Shown here: positions 1-5,246 of the stretch, one piece after another | How positions within the stretch are numbered: the first letter of the stretch is position 1 | Layout: each line of letters starts with the position of its first letter | NCBI GenBank assembly: GCA_022360735.1 | Contig: JAKSCF010000170.1 | Location: 1 to 5,547, forward strand | Direction: 5' to 3' | DNA length: 5,547 nucleotides | DNA from: Clostridia bacterium | GTDB lineage: Bacteria; Bacillota_A; Clostridia; Peptostreptococcales; JAAYPU01 | Translations under genes and position numbers: made by a program | The notes under the pieces: generated by a model | Databases searched by the model: none | What the model was told of the DNA's origin: nothing | What the model saw: only the letters and a program-made list of their open reading frames with translations

Positions 1-472
1 GTTGATTTTAATGGGAATGGGGCTGGCCGGGGCCATAGGTATGGGTGGTTCACAGGTGACATCCGCCCTGGATCGTTTATTTAGCGTCTTCAATTACGGG
101 GATAAGAACTCTAAGGCCCGCCGTATGGTGGAACAAAAAAAAGATAATGACAACGTCATTAAATATGGTGAATTGGAAGTCCATTTGGATACCCACGAAG
201 TATTCGTTAATAACGAGCTGGTTTCTATATCTGCCAAAGAGTTCGATATCCTAGCACTACTCATAAAAGACACTAAAAGGATATACAGTGTCGAACAGCT
301 CTACGAAGCAGTATGGAAAGAAAATGTACTTGAGGGCGATTCACGAACCATTATCGTTTACATCGGCAATATCAGAAAAAAAATCGAACCCGACCCATCC
401 AACCCAAAATTTATACTCACCGTCAGAGGTGTAGGCTATAAATTCAATCATAACCTAGAAGTCAATTCATAA
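1..472 (+). CDS. Winged-helix DNA-binding protein (OmpR/PhoB C-terminal type), probably 5'-partial
   Basis: The frame is open from the first full codon (position 2) to TAA at 470-472. Counting from position 2, residues about 53-148 form a complete Trans_reg_C winged helix. The sequence runs from a beta-strand segment (YGELEVHLD) through the SAKEFDILALLI helix and the SRTIIVYIGNIRKK recognition helix to the wing ending VRGVGYKF. This domain binds DNA and normally sits behind a phospho-receiver domain. Here the preceding 50 residues are not receiver-like: a Gly/Met-rich hydrophobic stretch (residues 2-16) is followed by a polar linker. No ribosome binding site precedes the start-like codons at 2, 11 or 17, so the gene probably enters from outside the window. 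An alternative start is ATG at 125, with a weak AAGG at 113-116, which would give a 115-residue stand-alone winged helix. GC content is about 52% in positions 1-120 and about 37% in 121-240. The regulated genes are unknown. The domain call is certain; the full architecture is not. Confidence 0.85.
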   Translation, partial: LILMGMGLAGAIGMGGSQVTSALDRLFSVFNYGDKNSKARRMVEQKKDNDNVIKYGELEVHLDTHEVFVNNELVSISAKEFDILALLIKDTKRIYSVEQLYEAVWKENVLEGDSRTIIVYIGNIRKKIEPDPSNPKFILTVRGVGYKFNHNLEVNS

Positions 473-528
473 AGCTTAGATCATGGTATCATCATGAACT
501 GTAAAAAAACAACAATCCCCAATAATAG

Positions 529-550
529 GGTTGGGTCCCAGTGCCCAACC
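529..550. terminator. Hairpin between convergent genes, possible weak terminator
   Basis: GGTTGGG (529-535) and CCCAACC (544-550) form a 7-bp GC-rich stem with an 8-base loop. It lies between the convergent ends of the winged-helix gene (472) and the small minus-strand ORF (566). No T-run follows on the plus strand. On the minus strand a T-rich run (about 502-510) begins some 18 bases beyond the stem, too far for a standard intrinsic terminator. It may protect a 3' end or terminate inefficiently. Confidence 0.35.
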
Positions 551-565
551 TAATAACCAACAAAC

Positions 566-808
566 CTAGTTCAAATACTTACATCCGGTGTTACTCACAT
601 AAAATAACTTAGAATCAACCCCTTGATCCTCTGTCAACTCCAATTGCTTTATTATTTTTTTAATAATTTCACGCGTTCTTTTATCCATCTTAATAGAAGA
701 TGGTAATTTATTATTATTTCTTATCATCACAAAAACCTCTCTTATATTTAATTTATATTCTGTAAAAATCAAAATAATCCTCTTATTTTTTTCTTTTTTA
801 TTCGACAA
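566..808 (-). CDS. Small hypothetical protein, divergent from lexA
   Basis: I do not recognise this protein. The longest form is 80 residues from TTG at 808, preceded by a strong GGGAGG (815-820) six bases away. A second start, ATG at 727, has AGAGG (736-740) eight bases away and gives 53 residues. Each start has its own good ribosome binding site, so either or both may be used. The N-terminal part is Lys/Asn-rich. The middle (KMDKRTREIIKKIIKQLELTEDQ) looks like a charged amphipathic helix, and the end carries a single Cys (SNTGCKYLN). There is no signal peptide and no convincing membrane segment. It is transcribed divergently from lexA, with the LexA box in the shared intergenic region. That is the position Bacillus uses for its SOS cell-division inhibitor yneA, but this protein has no LysM domain and does not resemble YneA. 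I found no strong promoter for it. Confidence 0.5.
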   Translation of the reverse strand: MSNKKEKNKRIILIFTEYKLNIREVFVMIRNNNKLPSSIKMDKRTREIIKKIIKQLELTEDQGVDSKLFYVSNTGCKYLN

Positions 809-856
809 TTTCTACCTCCCAAATCCACCTACCCAAGAACCCCCTAAAAATCAAGA

Positions 857-868
857 GAACATATGTTT
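857..868. promoter_or_regulatory. LexA (SOS) operator
   Basis: GAACATATGTTT matches the Gram-positive LexA/DinR box core (GAAC-N4-GTTY) and is nearly palindromic. It lies 106 bases upstream of the lexA start and overlaps the proposed -35 hexamer of the lexA promoter. LexA bound here would block RNA polymerase, giving the usual autorepression that is relieved by RecA-stimulated LexA cleavage. Its place between divergent genes means it could also affect the small minus-strand ORF. Confidence 0.88.
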
Positions 869-893
869 ACTTATCCCAATACTGTGATATAAT
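865..893 (+). promoter_or_regulatory. lexA promoter (extended -10, sigma-A type)
   Basis: A perfect TATAAT lies at 888-893 and is preceded by TG at 885-886, making an extended -10 element. The -35 region is weaker: TTTACT at 866-871 with 16-bp spacing, or GTTTAC at 865-870 with 17 bp. It is embedded in the LexA box. Transcription would start near 900, leaving a leader of about 75 bases before lexA. Confidence 0.8.
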
Positions 894-913
894 GAAGTAA
901 GGTATAGTTAGTT

Positions 914-941
914 GGATAGAAGATAGCGGATAGAAGATAGT
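914..941 (+). repeat. 14-bp tandem duplication in the lexA leader (GATAG-type repeat)
   Basis: GGATAGAAGATAGC (914-927) is followed at once by GGATAGAAGATAGT (928-941), identical except for the last base. The preceding word TTAGTTGGATAG (908-919) matches TTAGTTAGATAG at 5244-5255 at 11 of 12 bases, which links this leader to the repeat upstream of the VanZ gene. The duplication lies downstream of the predicted transcription start and upstream of the ribosome binding site, so it should be part of the lexA mRNA leader. Confidence 0.8.
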
Positions 942-973
942 AACCTGTCCCCTAAAAATTTGGAGGTAAAGCC

Positions 974-1642
974 ATGAAATACGATTTATCTGATCGAGAA
1001 CAGAAAATTTTAGAATATATGAAGCAAGCAATCAAGGTCAAAGGATATCCCCCAACCGTTAGGGAAATGTGCAGCTCTTTAGGTATTAAATCTACCTCTA
1101 CTGCTCACAAGGATATTGATCAGTTAGAGAAAAAAGGCTACATACGAAAAGACCCTTCAAAGCCAAGAGCTATAGAAATATTGGATTCAGCCCAATATCC
1201 CACGGAAGAAGAGCAGCTCATTAATCCAAATGCCATTGCCAATGTAGAGCACACCAATGTTGTAGAAATTCCTGTAGTAGGAAAAATCGCAGCCGGACAG
1301 CCCATTCTAGCCGAACAAAATATCGAAGATAACTTCCCGGTTCCTTCACACTTTATGGGACGCGGCAATCATTTCATGCTGACAGTAAAAGGCGACAGCA
1401 TGATTGAAGCAGGCATTTTTGACGGAGATTATATATTAGTAGAACAACAAAACATTGCACAAAATGGTGACATCGTAGTAGCTTCAATTCAAGATTTCGA
1501 AGCCGAAGCAACCGTTAAAACCTTTTACAAAGAAGCAGACCATATTCGACTACAACCGGAAAATTCAGAAATGGAACCCATCATTGTAAAAGACATTCAG
1601 ATTCTAGGTCTAGTAAAAGGCGTATTTAGAAAGCTGCAATAA
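974..1642 (+). CDS. lexA: LexA SOS-response repressor / self-cleaving S24 peptidase
   Basis: This is the transcriptional repressor of the DNA-damage (SOS) regulon; it cleaves itself when RecA filaments form on single-stranded DNA. At 222 residues it is near the usual LexA length. The N-terminal winged helix spans residues about 1-70, including SDREQKILEYM, GYPPTVREM and STSTAHKDIDQLEKKGYI. The C-terminal S24 protease domain begins near residue 95. The scissile bond is Ala107-Gly108 (VGKIAAGQP), the nucleophile is Ser142 (KGDSMIEAGI) and the general-base lysine is Lys182 (ATVKTFY). All are present, so the repressor should be active and cleavable. The ATG start has GGAGG at 962-966, seven bases away. 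The promoter overlaps a LexA box, indicating autoregulation. A DsrE-family gene follows after 28 bases and is probably cotranscribed. Confidence 0.98.
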   Translation: MKYDLSDREQKILEYMKQAIKVKGYPPTVREMCSSLGIKSTSTAHKDIDQLEKKGYIRKDPSKPRAIEILDSAQYPTEEEQLINPNAIANVEHTNVVEIPVVGKIAAGQPILAEQNIEDNFPVPSHFMGRGNHFMLTVKGDSMIEAGIFDGDYILVEQQNIAQNGDIVVASIQDFEAEATVKTFYKEADHIRLQPENSEMEPIIVKDIQILGLVKGVFRKLQ

Positions 1643-1670
1643 TAATTAATACAAAGTGAAAGGAAATGAT

Positions 1671-2015
1671 ATGAAAAAAGATAAGTTATTCATTCTATGG
1701 ACATCTGATAATAAAGAAACCGCTTTAAATATGATTTTAATGTATACACTCAAATCAAATCAAAACAACTGGTGGAAAGAATGCAAATTAGTCACTTGGG
1801 GACCTTCCAACCAATTGTTATGCAAAGACCCTGAAGTCCAAGCACTTATAAAAGAAATCCAAGCTGAAAATGTTCAAGTCTATGCCTGCCAAAGATGTGC
1901 AGAAAGATATGGGTTAGTGGATGAAATAAAAGCTCTGGATATTGATGTCCAACTCATGGGCGAGCCTTTGACACAATGTCTCCAAGACCCTGAGTGGAGC
2001 GTATTATCTATTTAA
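1671..2015 (+). CDS. DsrE/DsrF-like family protein
   Basis: The 114-residue protein fits the compact DsrE/DsrF-like alpha/beta fold, whose members include sulfur-relay proteins and many small cytoplasmic proteins of unknown role. Features seen are an opening strand (KLFILWTSDN), the central KLVTWGPSNQLL segment, a CxxC motif (YACQRCAERYG; Cys73 and Cys76) and the closing IDVQLMGEPLTQ segment. Further cysteines are Cys38, Cys51 and Cys103. Cysteines could carry persulfide or act in redox chemistry, but the substrate cannot be told from sequence. The start is ATG 1671, six bases after AGGA (1661-1664); the upstream in-frame GTG at 1656 has no good ribosome binding site. It follows lexA by 28 bases with no terminator between them, so it may be mildly DNA-damage responsive by cotranscription (inference). 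No other sulfur-relay genes are nearby. Confidence 0.85.
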   Translation: MKKDKLFILWTSDNKETALNMILMYTLKSNQNNWWKECKLVTWGPSNQLLCKDPEVQALIKEIQAENVQVYACQRCAERYGLVDEIKALDIDVQLMGEPLTQCLQDPEWSVLSI

Positions 2016-2030
2016 TATTTGGGCAAACGA

Positions 2031-2069
2031 AAAAAGCAAAAGGAACAAATGCCTTTTGCTTTTTAATTT
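2031..2069. terminator. Bidirectional rho-independent terminator
   Basis: AAAAAGCAAAAGG (2031-2043) pairs perfectly with CCTTTTGCTTTTT (2052-2064), giving a 13-bp stem with an 8-base loop. A-rich and T-rich ends serve as U-tracts in both directions. It begins 15 bases after the DsrE gene and also lies downstream of the minus-strand small membrane protein gene, so it probably ends transcripts from both sides. Confidence 0.93.
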
Positions 2070-2168
2070 GATATTGTTTAAAATCTATCTTATCATCATA
2101 ATTGGTATATGGCTTTGACAGCCTACACCTTTATGTATTTTTCAAATTAATTAATTGTGCCTTTAACT

Positions 2169-2339
2169 TTAATTAAGTACAAGAGTAACTAAAATAATCA
2201 GAATGGGCATCATCGTCACGATATAAGTAATGGTTAACGCTTGCCTTTCCTTAGGTGTAAGCTTGTTACTAACCTCATTATTGTTTCCAAATCTAATCTT
2301 TTTTATAGCAGATCTAAAATTTAAAGTGTACTCTTTCAT
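2169..2339 (-). CDS. Small single-pass membrane protein, function unknown
   Basis: The predicted protein has 56 residues. The start is ATG 2339, set by an AAGGGGG ribosome binding site (2347-2353) seven bases upstream; a longer frame starting at TTG 2360 would read through that site and is not preferred. The N-terminal about 36 residues are polar and basic (AIKKIRFGNNNEVSNKLTPKERQ). Residues about 37-55 (TITYIVTMMPILIILVTLVL) form one hydrophobic helix ending in a single Asn. The likely topology is a C-terminal anchor with the basic part in the cytoplasm. I recognise no family. It lies 102 bases downstream of cpsB on the same strand, so it could be the last gene of the polysaccharide operon. 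A TATAAT on the minus strand at 2362-2367, with a poor -35, may instead give it its own promoter. The strong ribosome binding site and helix support a real gene. Confidence 0.6.
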   Translation of the reverse strand: MKEYTLNFRSAIKKIRFGNNNEVSNKLTPKERQALTITYIVTMMPILIILVTLVLN

Positions 2340-2361
2340 ATGCAAGCCCCCTTTAAACAAA

Positions 2362-2367
2362 ATTATA
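2362..2367 (-). promoter_or_regulatory. Possible -10 element for the small membrane protein gene
   Basis: On the minus strand TATAAT occupies 2367-2362, about 22 bases upstream of the ATG at 2339. The region 17 bp further upstream is only a T-run and gives no good -35. In such AT-rich DNA a chance match is quite possible. Confidence 0.35.
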
Positions 2368-2441
2368 TAATAAAGTCACTAGAAAAAAAAGACTTTTTTT
2401 GACAAAAAAATCGAAAATACTATTCAATTTATGTTAAAATT

Positions 2442-3218
2442 CTATTTGACGTAACTAAACAATCTCTGAAACATTCGTTTTTTCTTCATGGGCATAGGCT
2501 CTTTGATAGTTATATGCTCATTCCTAATGACTTTATTGGGATTAATATAATAAAGATCATTTGCCAACTCTGTACCAAGCATCTCTTCAACAATACTTCT
2601 AGAAGGTGACAGCAAAGGACTTCTCCTGCCAGCCGAATGTGCATCCGATGCAACAAAATGCACCAGATTATGCCTGAGAAAAGTTAACGCCGTTTTCTTT
2701 ACAATATCTCCATGTATGCCGGTAATACTGGAGCTGTTCATCTGAACCAAACAACCGGTAGCTACAAATTCATACAGGAGCTCAAACTTCTCCTGAAGCG
2801 TTCTGTTGCGCTCAGGATGTGCTATAACCGGTACATAACCTTTTATTTGAAGTTCGTATAAAACATCTGAAGAATACTTTGGAACTTCCATCATAGGAAA
2901 CTCCACTAAAGCATACCTAGAGTTATTCAAACTATAACATTCTCCTAGTGACAAATTGTCTTCAATATGATAGTCCATAAATATCTCATTCCCAGGAAAA
3001 ATCTTGATATCTATTTCTTTTTCCTTTAGGATTTCGTTTAATTGATTCACTTTTTCAAGTACATTTTCCTCATTATTTTCACCCATAATAAAATGCGGCG
3101 TAGCAATAATCGCCTTTACGCCGTCATCATGAGCAATTTTGCACATTTCTATTGAAGTTTCAATATCTTGAGCGCCATCATCCGCATCAAACAGTACATG
3201 GCAATGAATATCGATCAT
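2442..3218 (-). CDS. cpsB: PHP-family protein-tyrosine phosphatase (CpsB/YwqE type)
   Basis: This manganese-type PHP phosphatase removes phosphate from the tyrosine tail of the partner BY-kinase and so resets the switch that controls polysaccharide assembly. At 258 residues it is the normal length. Metal-site motifs are in order: DIHCH (His5, His7), DDGA (13-16), ATPHF (His42), GNEIF (Glu78), AHPERN (His134, Arg137) and ASDAHS (Asp192, His194). The usual family N-terminus reads close to LPGIDDGA; here it is LFDADDGA, a minor change that keeps the acidic pair. The C-terminus is basic (MKKKRMFQRLFSYVK), which could favour membrane contact (inference). Its ATG overlaps the kinase stop codon as ATGA (3215-3218), indicating translational coupling. 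The ribosome binding site, AAGGA about ten bases upstream, is modest. No clear intrinsic terminator follows; only A/T-tract DNA lies at 2380-2410. Confidence 0.93.
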   Translation of the reverse strand: MIDIHCHVLFDADDGAQDIETSIEMCKIAHDDGVKAIIATPHFIMGENNEENVLEKVNQLNEILKEKEIDIKIFPGNEIFMDYHIEDNLSLGECYSLNNSRYALVEFPMMEVPKYSSDVLYELQIKGYVPVIAHPERNRTLQEKFELLYEFVATGCLVQMNSSSITGIHGDIVKKTALTFLRHNLVHFVASDAHSAGRRSPLLSPSRSIVEEMLGTELANDLYYINPNKVIRNEHITIKEPMPMKKKRMFQRLFSYVK

Positions 3219-3943
3219 ATTGCTTTTGTCCTTTTCTTTCTCTTCTTCTTACCTTTTTCATCATCATGATAATAACTATAATAATAATATTTATAATATC
3301 CACTATCGTTAACTGGAATTTTGTTTAAAACTACTCCTAGAATATTTGCATTGACATTATTTAATAAATTCTTTGTTCTCTTTACAGCTTCAATCTCTAC
3401 ATTCCCAGAAGCGACTACTAATATCGTACCATCCACATAAGAAGCAACCAGCGTACCATCCGTTACGACACCTGAAGGCGGTGTATCTATTATGACATAA
3501 TCAAATTCTTCCTTAATACTGTTAATAAAATTTTTCATCTTAGCAGATCCGCATAGCTCGGATGGGTTAGGCGGAATAGGACCGCTGGGAATAATACTTA
3601 GCTCAGGAAGTTCTTCTAACGCATGTAAGTTTTCCTTCCAGTCCAAATCTTCCACAACTATATTAGTAAGGCCAACACGATTTGAAATTCCAAATATTTT
3701 ATGAATTCTTGGTTTTCTAAGGTCTGAATCAATGATCAATACACGGCTTCCCGCATGGGCTAAAGCAATAGCAAAATTAGCTACCGTACTGCTTTTTCCT
3801 TCTGCCGGGCCCGAACTTGTAACCGCAATGGTCTTTATCTTTTTGTCAATACTTGCATACATTATATTGGTTCTTAGAACCCTATAGGCCTCTGCAACTA
3901 CAGATTTAGAACCTTTGTTTAAAATTAATTCATCTCGATTCAT
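3215..3943 (-). CDS. cpsD: CpsD/CapB-type bacterial tyrosine kinase (BY-kinase)
   Basis: This is the cytoplasmic autophosphorylating tyrosine kinase that works with the Wzz-type membrane activator encoded just upstream to control surface polysaccharide chain length or export. At 242 residues it is the usual size for the split Firmicutes form. Motifs seen are EAYRVLRTNI (18-27, subunit contact and in-trans activation), Walker A SSGPAEGKSS (43-52, Lys50), Walker A' LIIDSDLRKP (69-78) and Walker B YVIIDTPP (149-156, Asp153). The C-terminal tail carries eight tyrosines within residues 216-225, the expected autophosphorylation cluster, followed by a strongly basic end (KGKKKRKKRTK). The ATG has GGGGAG (3950-3955) six bases upstream, overlapping the stop of the wzz gene 11 bases away. 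The 3' end overlaps cpsB by 4 bp. The alternative reading, a ParA/MinD ATPase, is excluded by the tyrosine tail and the neighbours. Confidence 0.95.
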   Translation of the reverse strand: MNRDELILNKGSKSVVAEAYRVLRTNIMYASIDKKIKTIAVTSSGPAEGKSSTVANFAIALAHAGSRVLIIDSDLRKPRIHKIFGISNRVGLTNIVVEDLDWKENLHALEELPELSIIPSGPIPPNPSELCGSAKMKNFINSIKEEFDYVIIDTPPSGVVTDGTLVASYVDGTILVVASGNVEIEAVKRTKNLLNNVNANILGVVLNKIPVNDSGYYKYYYYSYYHDDEKGKKKRKKRTKAI

Positions 3944-3954
3944 ACTCTACTCCC

Positions 3955-4641
3955 CTAATTTACATGTGTGGTATCAGGTATGGCGCCGATTACCGGCAAC
4001 TCTAAATATTTTTCTACATCACTAGGCGTTTTAACTGTTTGATCTAAAAATTCCAACAAGAAACATAACCCAATCCCAATCATCAGAGATAGTATGAATG
4101 TAATGGCAATATTTAAAAGTGGTTTTGGCTTAACAGGTGCTACTGGGACTCTTGCAGTATCAATCACTTCAATATTATCCACCTTCATAATCGCTCCAAC
4201 TTTATTTTTAAACATACGCGCAAGCTGGTTTGCTATAGAAGCAGCAAGCTTAGGATCATTGTCCCTCACCTTAATATTTATCATTTGGGTATCCCCGACA
4301 GGTTCTATAGATATTCTGTTTTGAAGGTTTGCCACAGAATAATTTAATTTCAAAGTATCGATGACTTCTTCTGAGACCATTCTACTCTTTGCGATCTCTC
4401 CAAAGGTCTTAATAAGCTTCTGATACATTAAGACTTCACTATACTCAAGGGAGTTTTCACTGCGATAATCCTTTGAGTTCCCTATTATCAATGAAGTAGA
4501 AGCTTCATACTCTTTGTCCAATACAAAAAAACTTAATATAGAAGCTGTTATAACCGATATTAAAACAATTAAAACAATCAGAAGGAATCTTTTCCTTATT
4601 ACATCCAATAATTGCCGCAAATCTATTTCTTCATATTCCAT
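3955..4641 (-). CDS. cpsC: Wzz/CpsC-type polysaccharide chain-length regulator and BY-kinase activator
   Basis: This is a polytopic membrane protein of the polysaccharide co-polymerase family. It sets chain length and activates the cytoplasmic kinase encoded next. Taken from ATG 4641 it has 228 residues. The N-terminal amphipathic start (EEIDLRQLLDVIRKR) is typical of Wzz. Membrane helix 1 spans about 19-41 and an extracytoplasmic domain about 42-175, with a proline-rich segment before the second helix (RVPVAPVKPKP, 164-174). Membrane helix 2 spans about 176-197. A C-terminal cytoplasmic tail (LDQTVKTPSDVEKYLELPVIGAIP) is the part known in CapA/CpsC relatives to bind the kinase. The start is fixed by GGGAGG at 4647-4652; a reading from 4671 would translate through that site. 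The gene opens the operon behind a good promoter and is followed by cpsD after 11 bases. It is slightly short at the C-terminus but complete. Confidence 0.93.
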   Translation of the reverse strand: MEYEEIDLRQLLDVIRKRFLLIVLIVLISVITASILSFFVLDKEYEASTSLIIGNSKDYRSENSLEYSEVLMYQKLIKTFGEIAKSRMVSEEVIDTLKLNYSVANLQNRISIEPVGDTQMINIKVRDNDPKLAASIANQLARMFKNKVGAIMKVDNIEVIDTARVPVAPVKPKPLLNIAITFILSLMIGIGLCFLLEFLDQTVKTPSDVEKYLELPVIGAIPDTTHVN

Positions 4642-4678
4642 GATAACCTCCCTATATAATACAAAATACAACTACTTC

Positions 4679-4707
4679 ATTATAAACAATTTCCATTATT
4701 TAATCAA
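4679..4707 (-). promoter_or_regulatory. Sigma-A promoter of the wzz-cpsD-cpsB operon
   Basis: On the minus strand TTGATT (4707-4702) and a perfect TATAAT (4684-4679) are exactly 17 bp apart. Transcription would begin near 4672, leaving a leader of about 30 bases before the ATG at 4641. Tetranucleotide-type repeats (TAGATAGAT 4708-4716, TTAGTTAG 4719-4726) sit directly upstream of the -35 and could be an operator or part of the GATAG repeat family. Confidence 0.82.
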
Positions 4708-4745
4708 TAGATAGATCGTTAGTTAGCAATTAATCCTATCCTCTA
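4708..4745. repeat. GATAG-type repeat words at the 3' end of the VanZ gene and upstream of the wzz promoter
   Basis: CCTATCCTCTA (4735-4745) is identical to 5302-5312 in the inverted repeat upstream of the VanZ gene. On the minus strand it reads TAGAGGATAGG and contains the VanZ stop codon. Next to it are TAGATAGAT (4708-4716) and TTAGTTAG (4719-4726). The copy is degenerate, and the two sides do not pair well into one hairpin. Confidence 0.5.
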
Positions 4746-5227
4746 CATAATCTTTTATCTAATAAAGAAGCTATTCCTCTATACATCCCTATCCCAACAA
4801 TTGCACCGGCACTATCAATGAAAACATCCATTACCTCCGCACTTCGTCCAGGTACATATAGCTGGTGAATTTCATCGCTTATAGCATAAAGAACACAAAT
4901 ACTTAAAGTTAAAACAAAAGCTTTAAGGCCTAAAACACCACTCCACCTTATGGCACCTATCGTCAATATCCCAAGCACAAGATAAATAAAAAAATGTGCA
5001 TTTTTTCTTACAAGATGATGAAATTGTTCCACTAAATTAATATTTGAATCCTCTCCATAATTCTGAGGAACTAATCTTTCAACTGTCTTAACAATAACTT
5101 CTGTAATCTTCTTACTAAGTTCACTAGACTGTGCCGCCGGCTGATCAGATAAAATATAGATGAAAATAAGCCAAAGGAGAACCGCAATCCAATATAAAGT
5201 AGCAATCATTATTTTCCGCACTTCCAA
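4736..5227 (-). CDS. VanZ-family integral membrane protein
   Basis: VanZ-family proteins are small membrane proteins. One member gives low-level teicoplanin resistance; the role of most is unknown, though they often lie near cell-wall or polysaccharide genes. Taken from TTG 5227 the protein has 163 residues. It shows a first membrane helix (ATLYWIAVLLWLIFIYILSD, about residues 9-28), then a polar region. The family signatures follow: RKNAHFFIYLVLGI with helix 2, a third hydrophobic segment (AFVLTLSICVLYA), ISDEIHQLYVPGRSAEVMDVFIDSAGAIVGI, and a short basic tail. The TTG is chosen because AGGAGG (5236-5241) lies eight bases upstream. A frame from 5290 is open but its extra residues are translated repeat DNA, and ATG 5209 lacks such spacing. 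The stop codon TAG lies within a GGATAG repeat unit. It lies 97 bases downstream of galE, probably in the same transcript. A link to resistance here is not supported. Confidence 0.9.
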   Translation of the reverse strand: MEVRKIMIATLYWIAVLLWLIFIYILSDQPAAQSSELSKKITEVIVKTVERLVPQNYGEDSNINLVEQFHHLVRKNAHFFIYLVLGILTIGAIRWSGVLGLKAFVLTLSICVLYAISDEIHQLYVPGRSAEVMDVFIDSAGAIVGIGMYRGIASLLDKRLCRG

Positions 5228-5235
5228 GTCATCTA

Positions 5236-5241
5236 CCTCCT
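5236..5241 (-). promoter_or_regulatory. Ribosome binding site fixing the TTG start of the VanZ gene
   Basis: AGGAGG on the minus strand is a perfect Shine-Dalgarno sequence eight bases before TTG 5227. The ATG seen five bases upstream of that TTG is in another frame. This site argues against the longer reading from 5290. Confidence 0.8.
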
Positions 5242-5246
5242 GTTTA

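Noticed and set aside
899..941. CRISPR array in the lexA leader repeats
   Set aside because: The units are 14 bp, directly adjacent with no spacers, only two in number, and there are no cas genes.
942..956. AACCTGTCCCC in the lexA leader as a remnant of a REP-type element
   Set aside because: The motif recalls C-rich ends seen near some REP elements, but there is one short copy with no partner arm or transposase here.
1138..1368. 76-codon open frame on the minus strand inside lexA
   Set aside because: It lies wholly antisense to the LexA protease domain, which has full family homology, and the translation looks like no known protein.
2115..2141. TTGACA on the plus strand at 2115-2120 as a promoter
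   Set aside because: The best -10 candidate (TATTTT) is only 15 bp away, and no plus-strand gene follows.
2372..2400. AAAGTC/GACTTT hairpin with A and T runs as the terminator of the capsule operon
   Set aside because: The stem is 6 bp and AT-rich with a 13-base loop, and the T-run on the operon strand lies in the loop instead of after the stem.
4094..4324. Open frame on the plus strand inside the wzz gene
   Set aside because: It is antisense to the second membrane helix region of the Wzz protein; its hydrophobic look is the usual mirror of a membrane helix.
4514..4714. Open frame on the plus strand over the start of wzz and its promoter
   Set aside because: It has no ribosome binding site and overlaps both a real gene start and a good promoter on the other strand.
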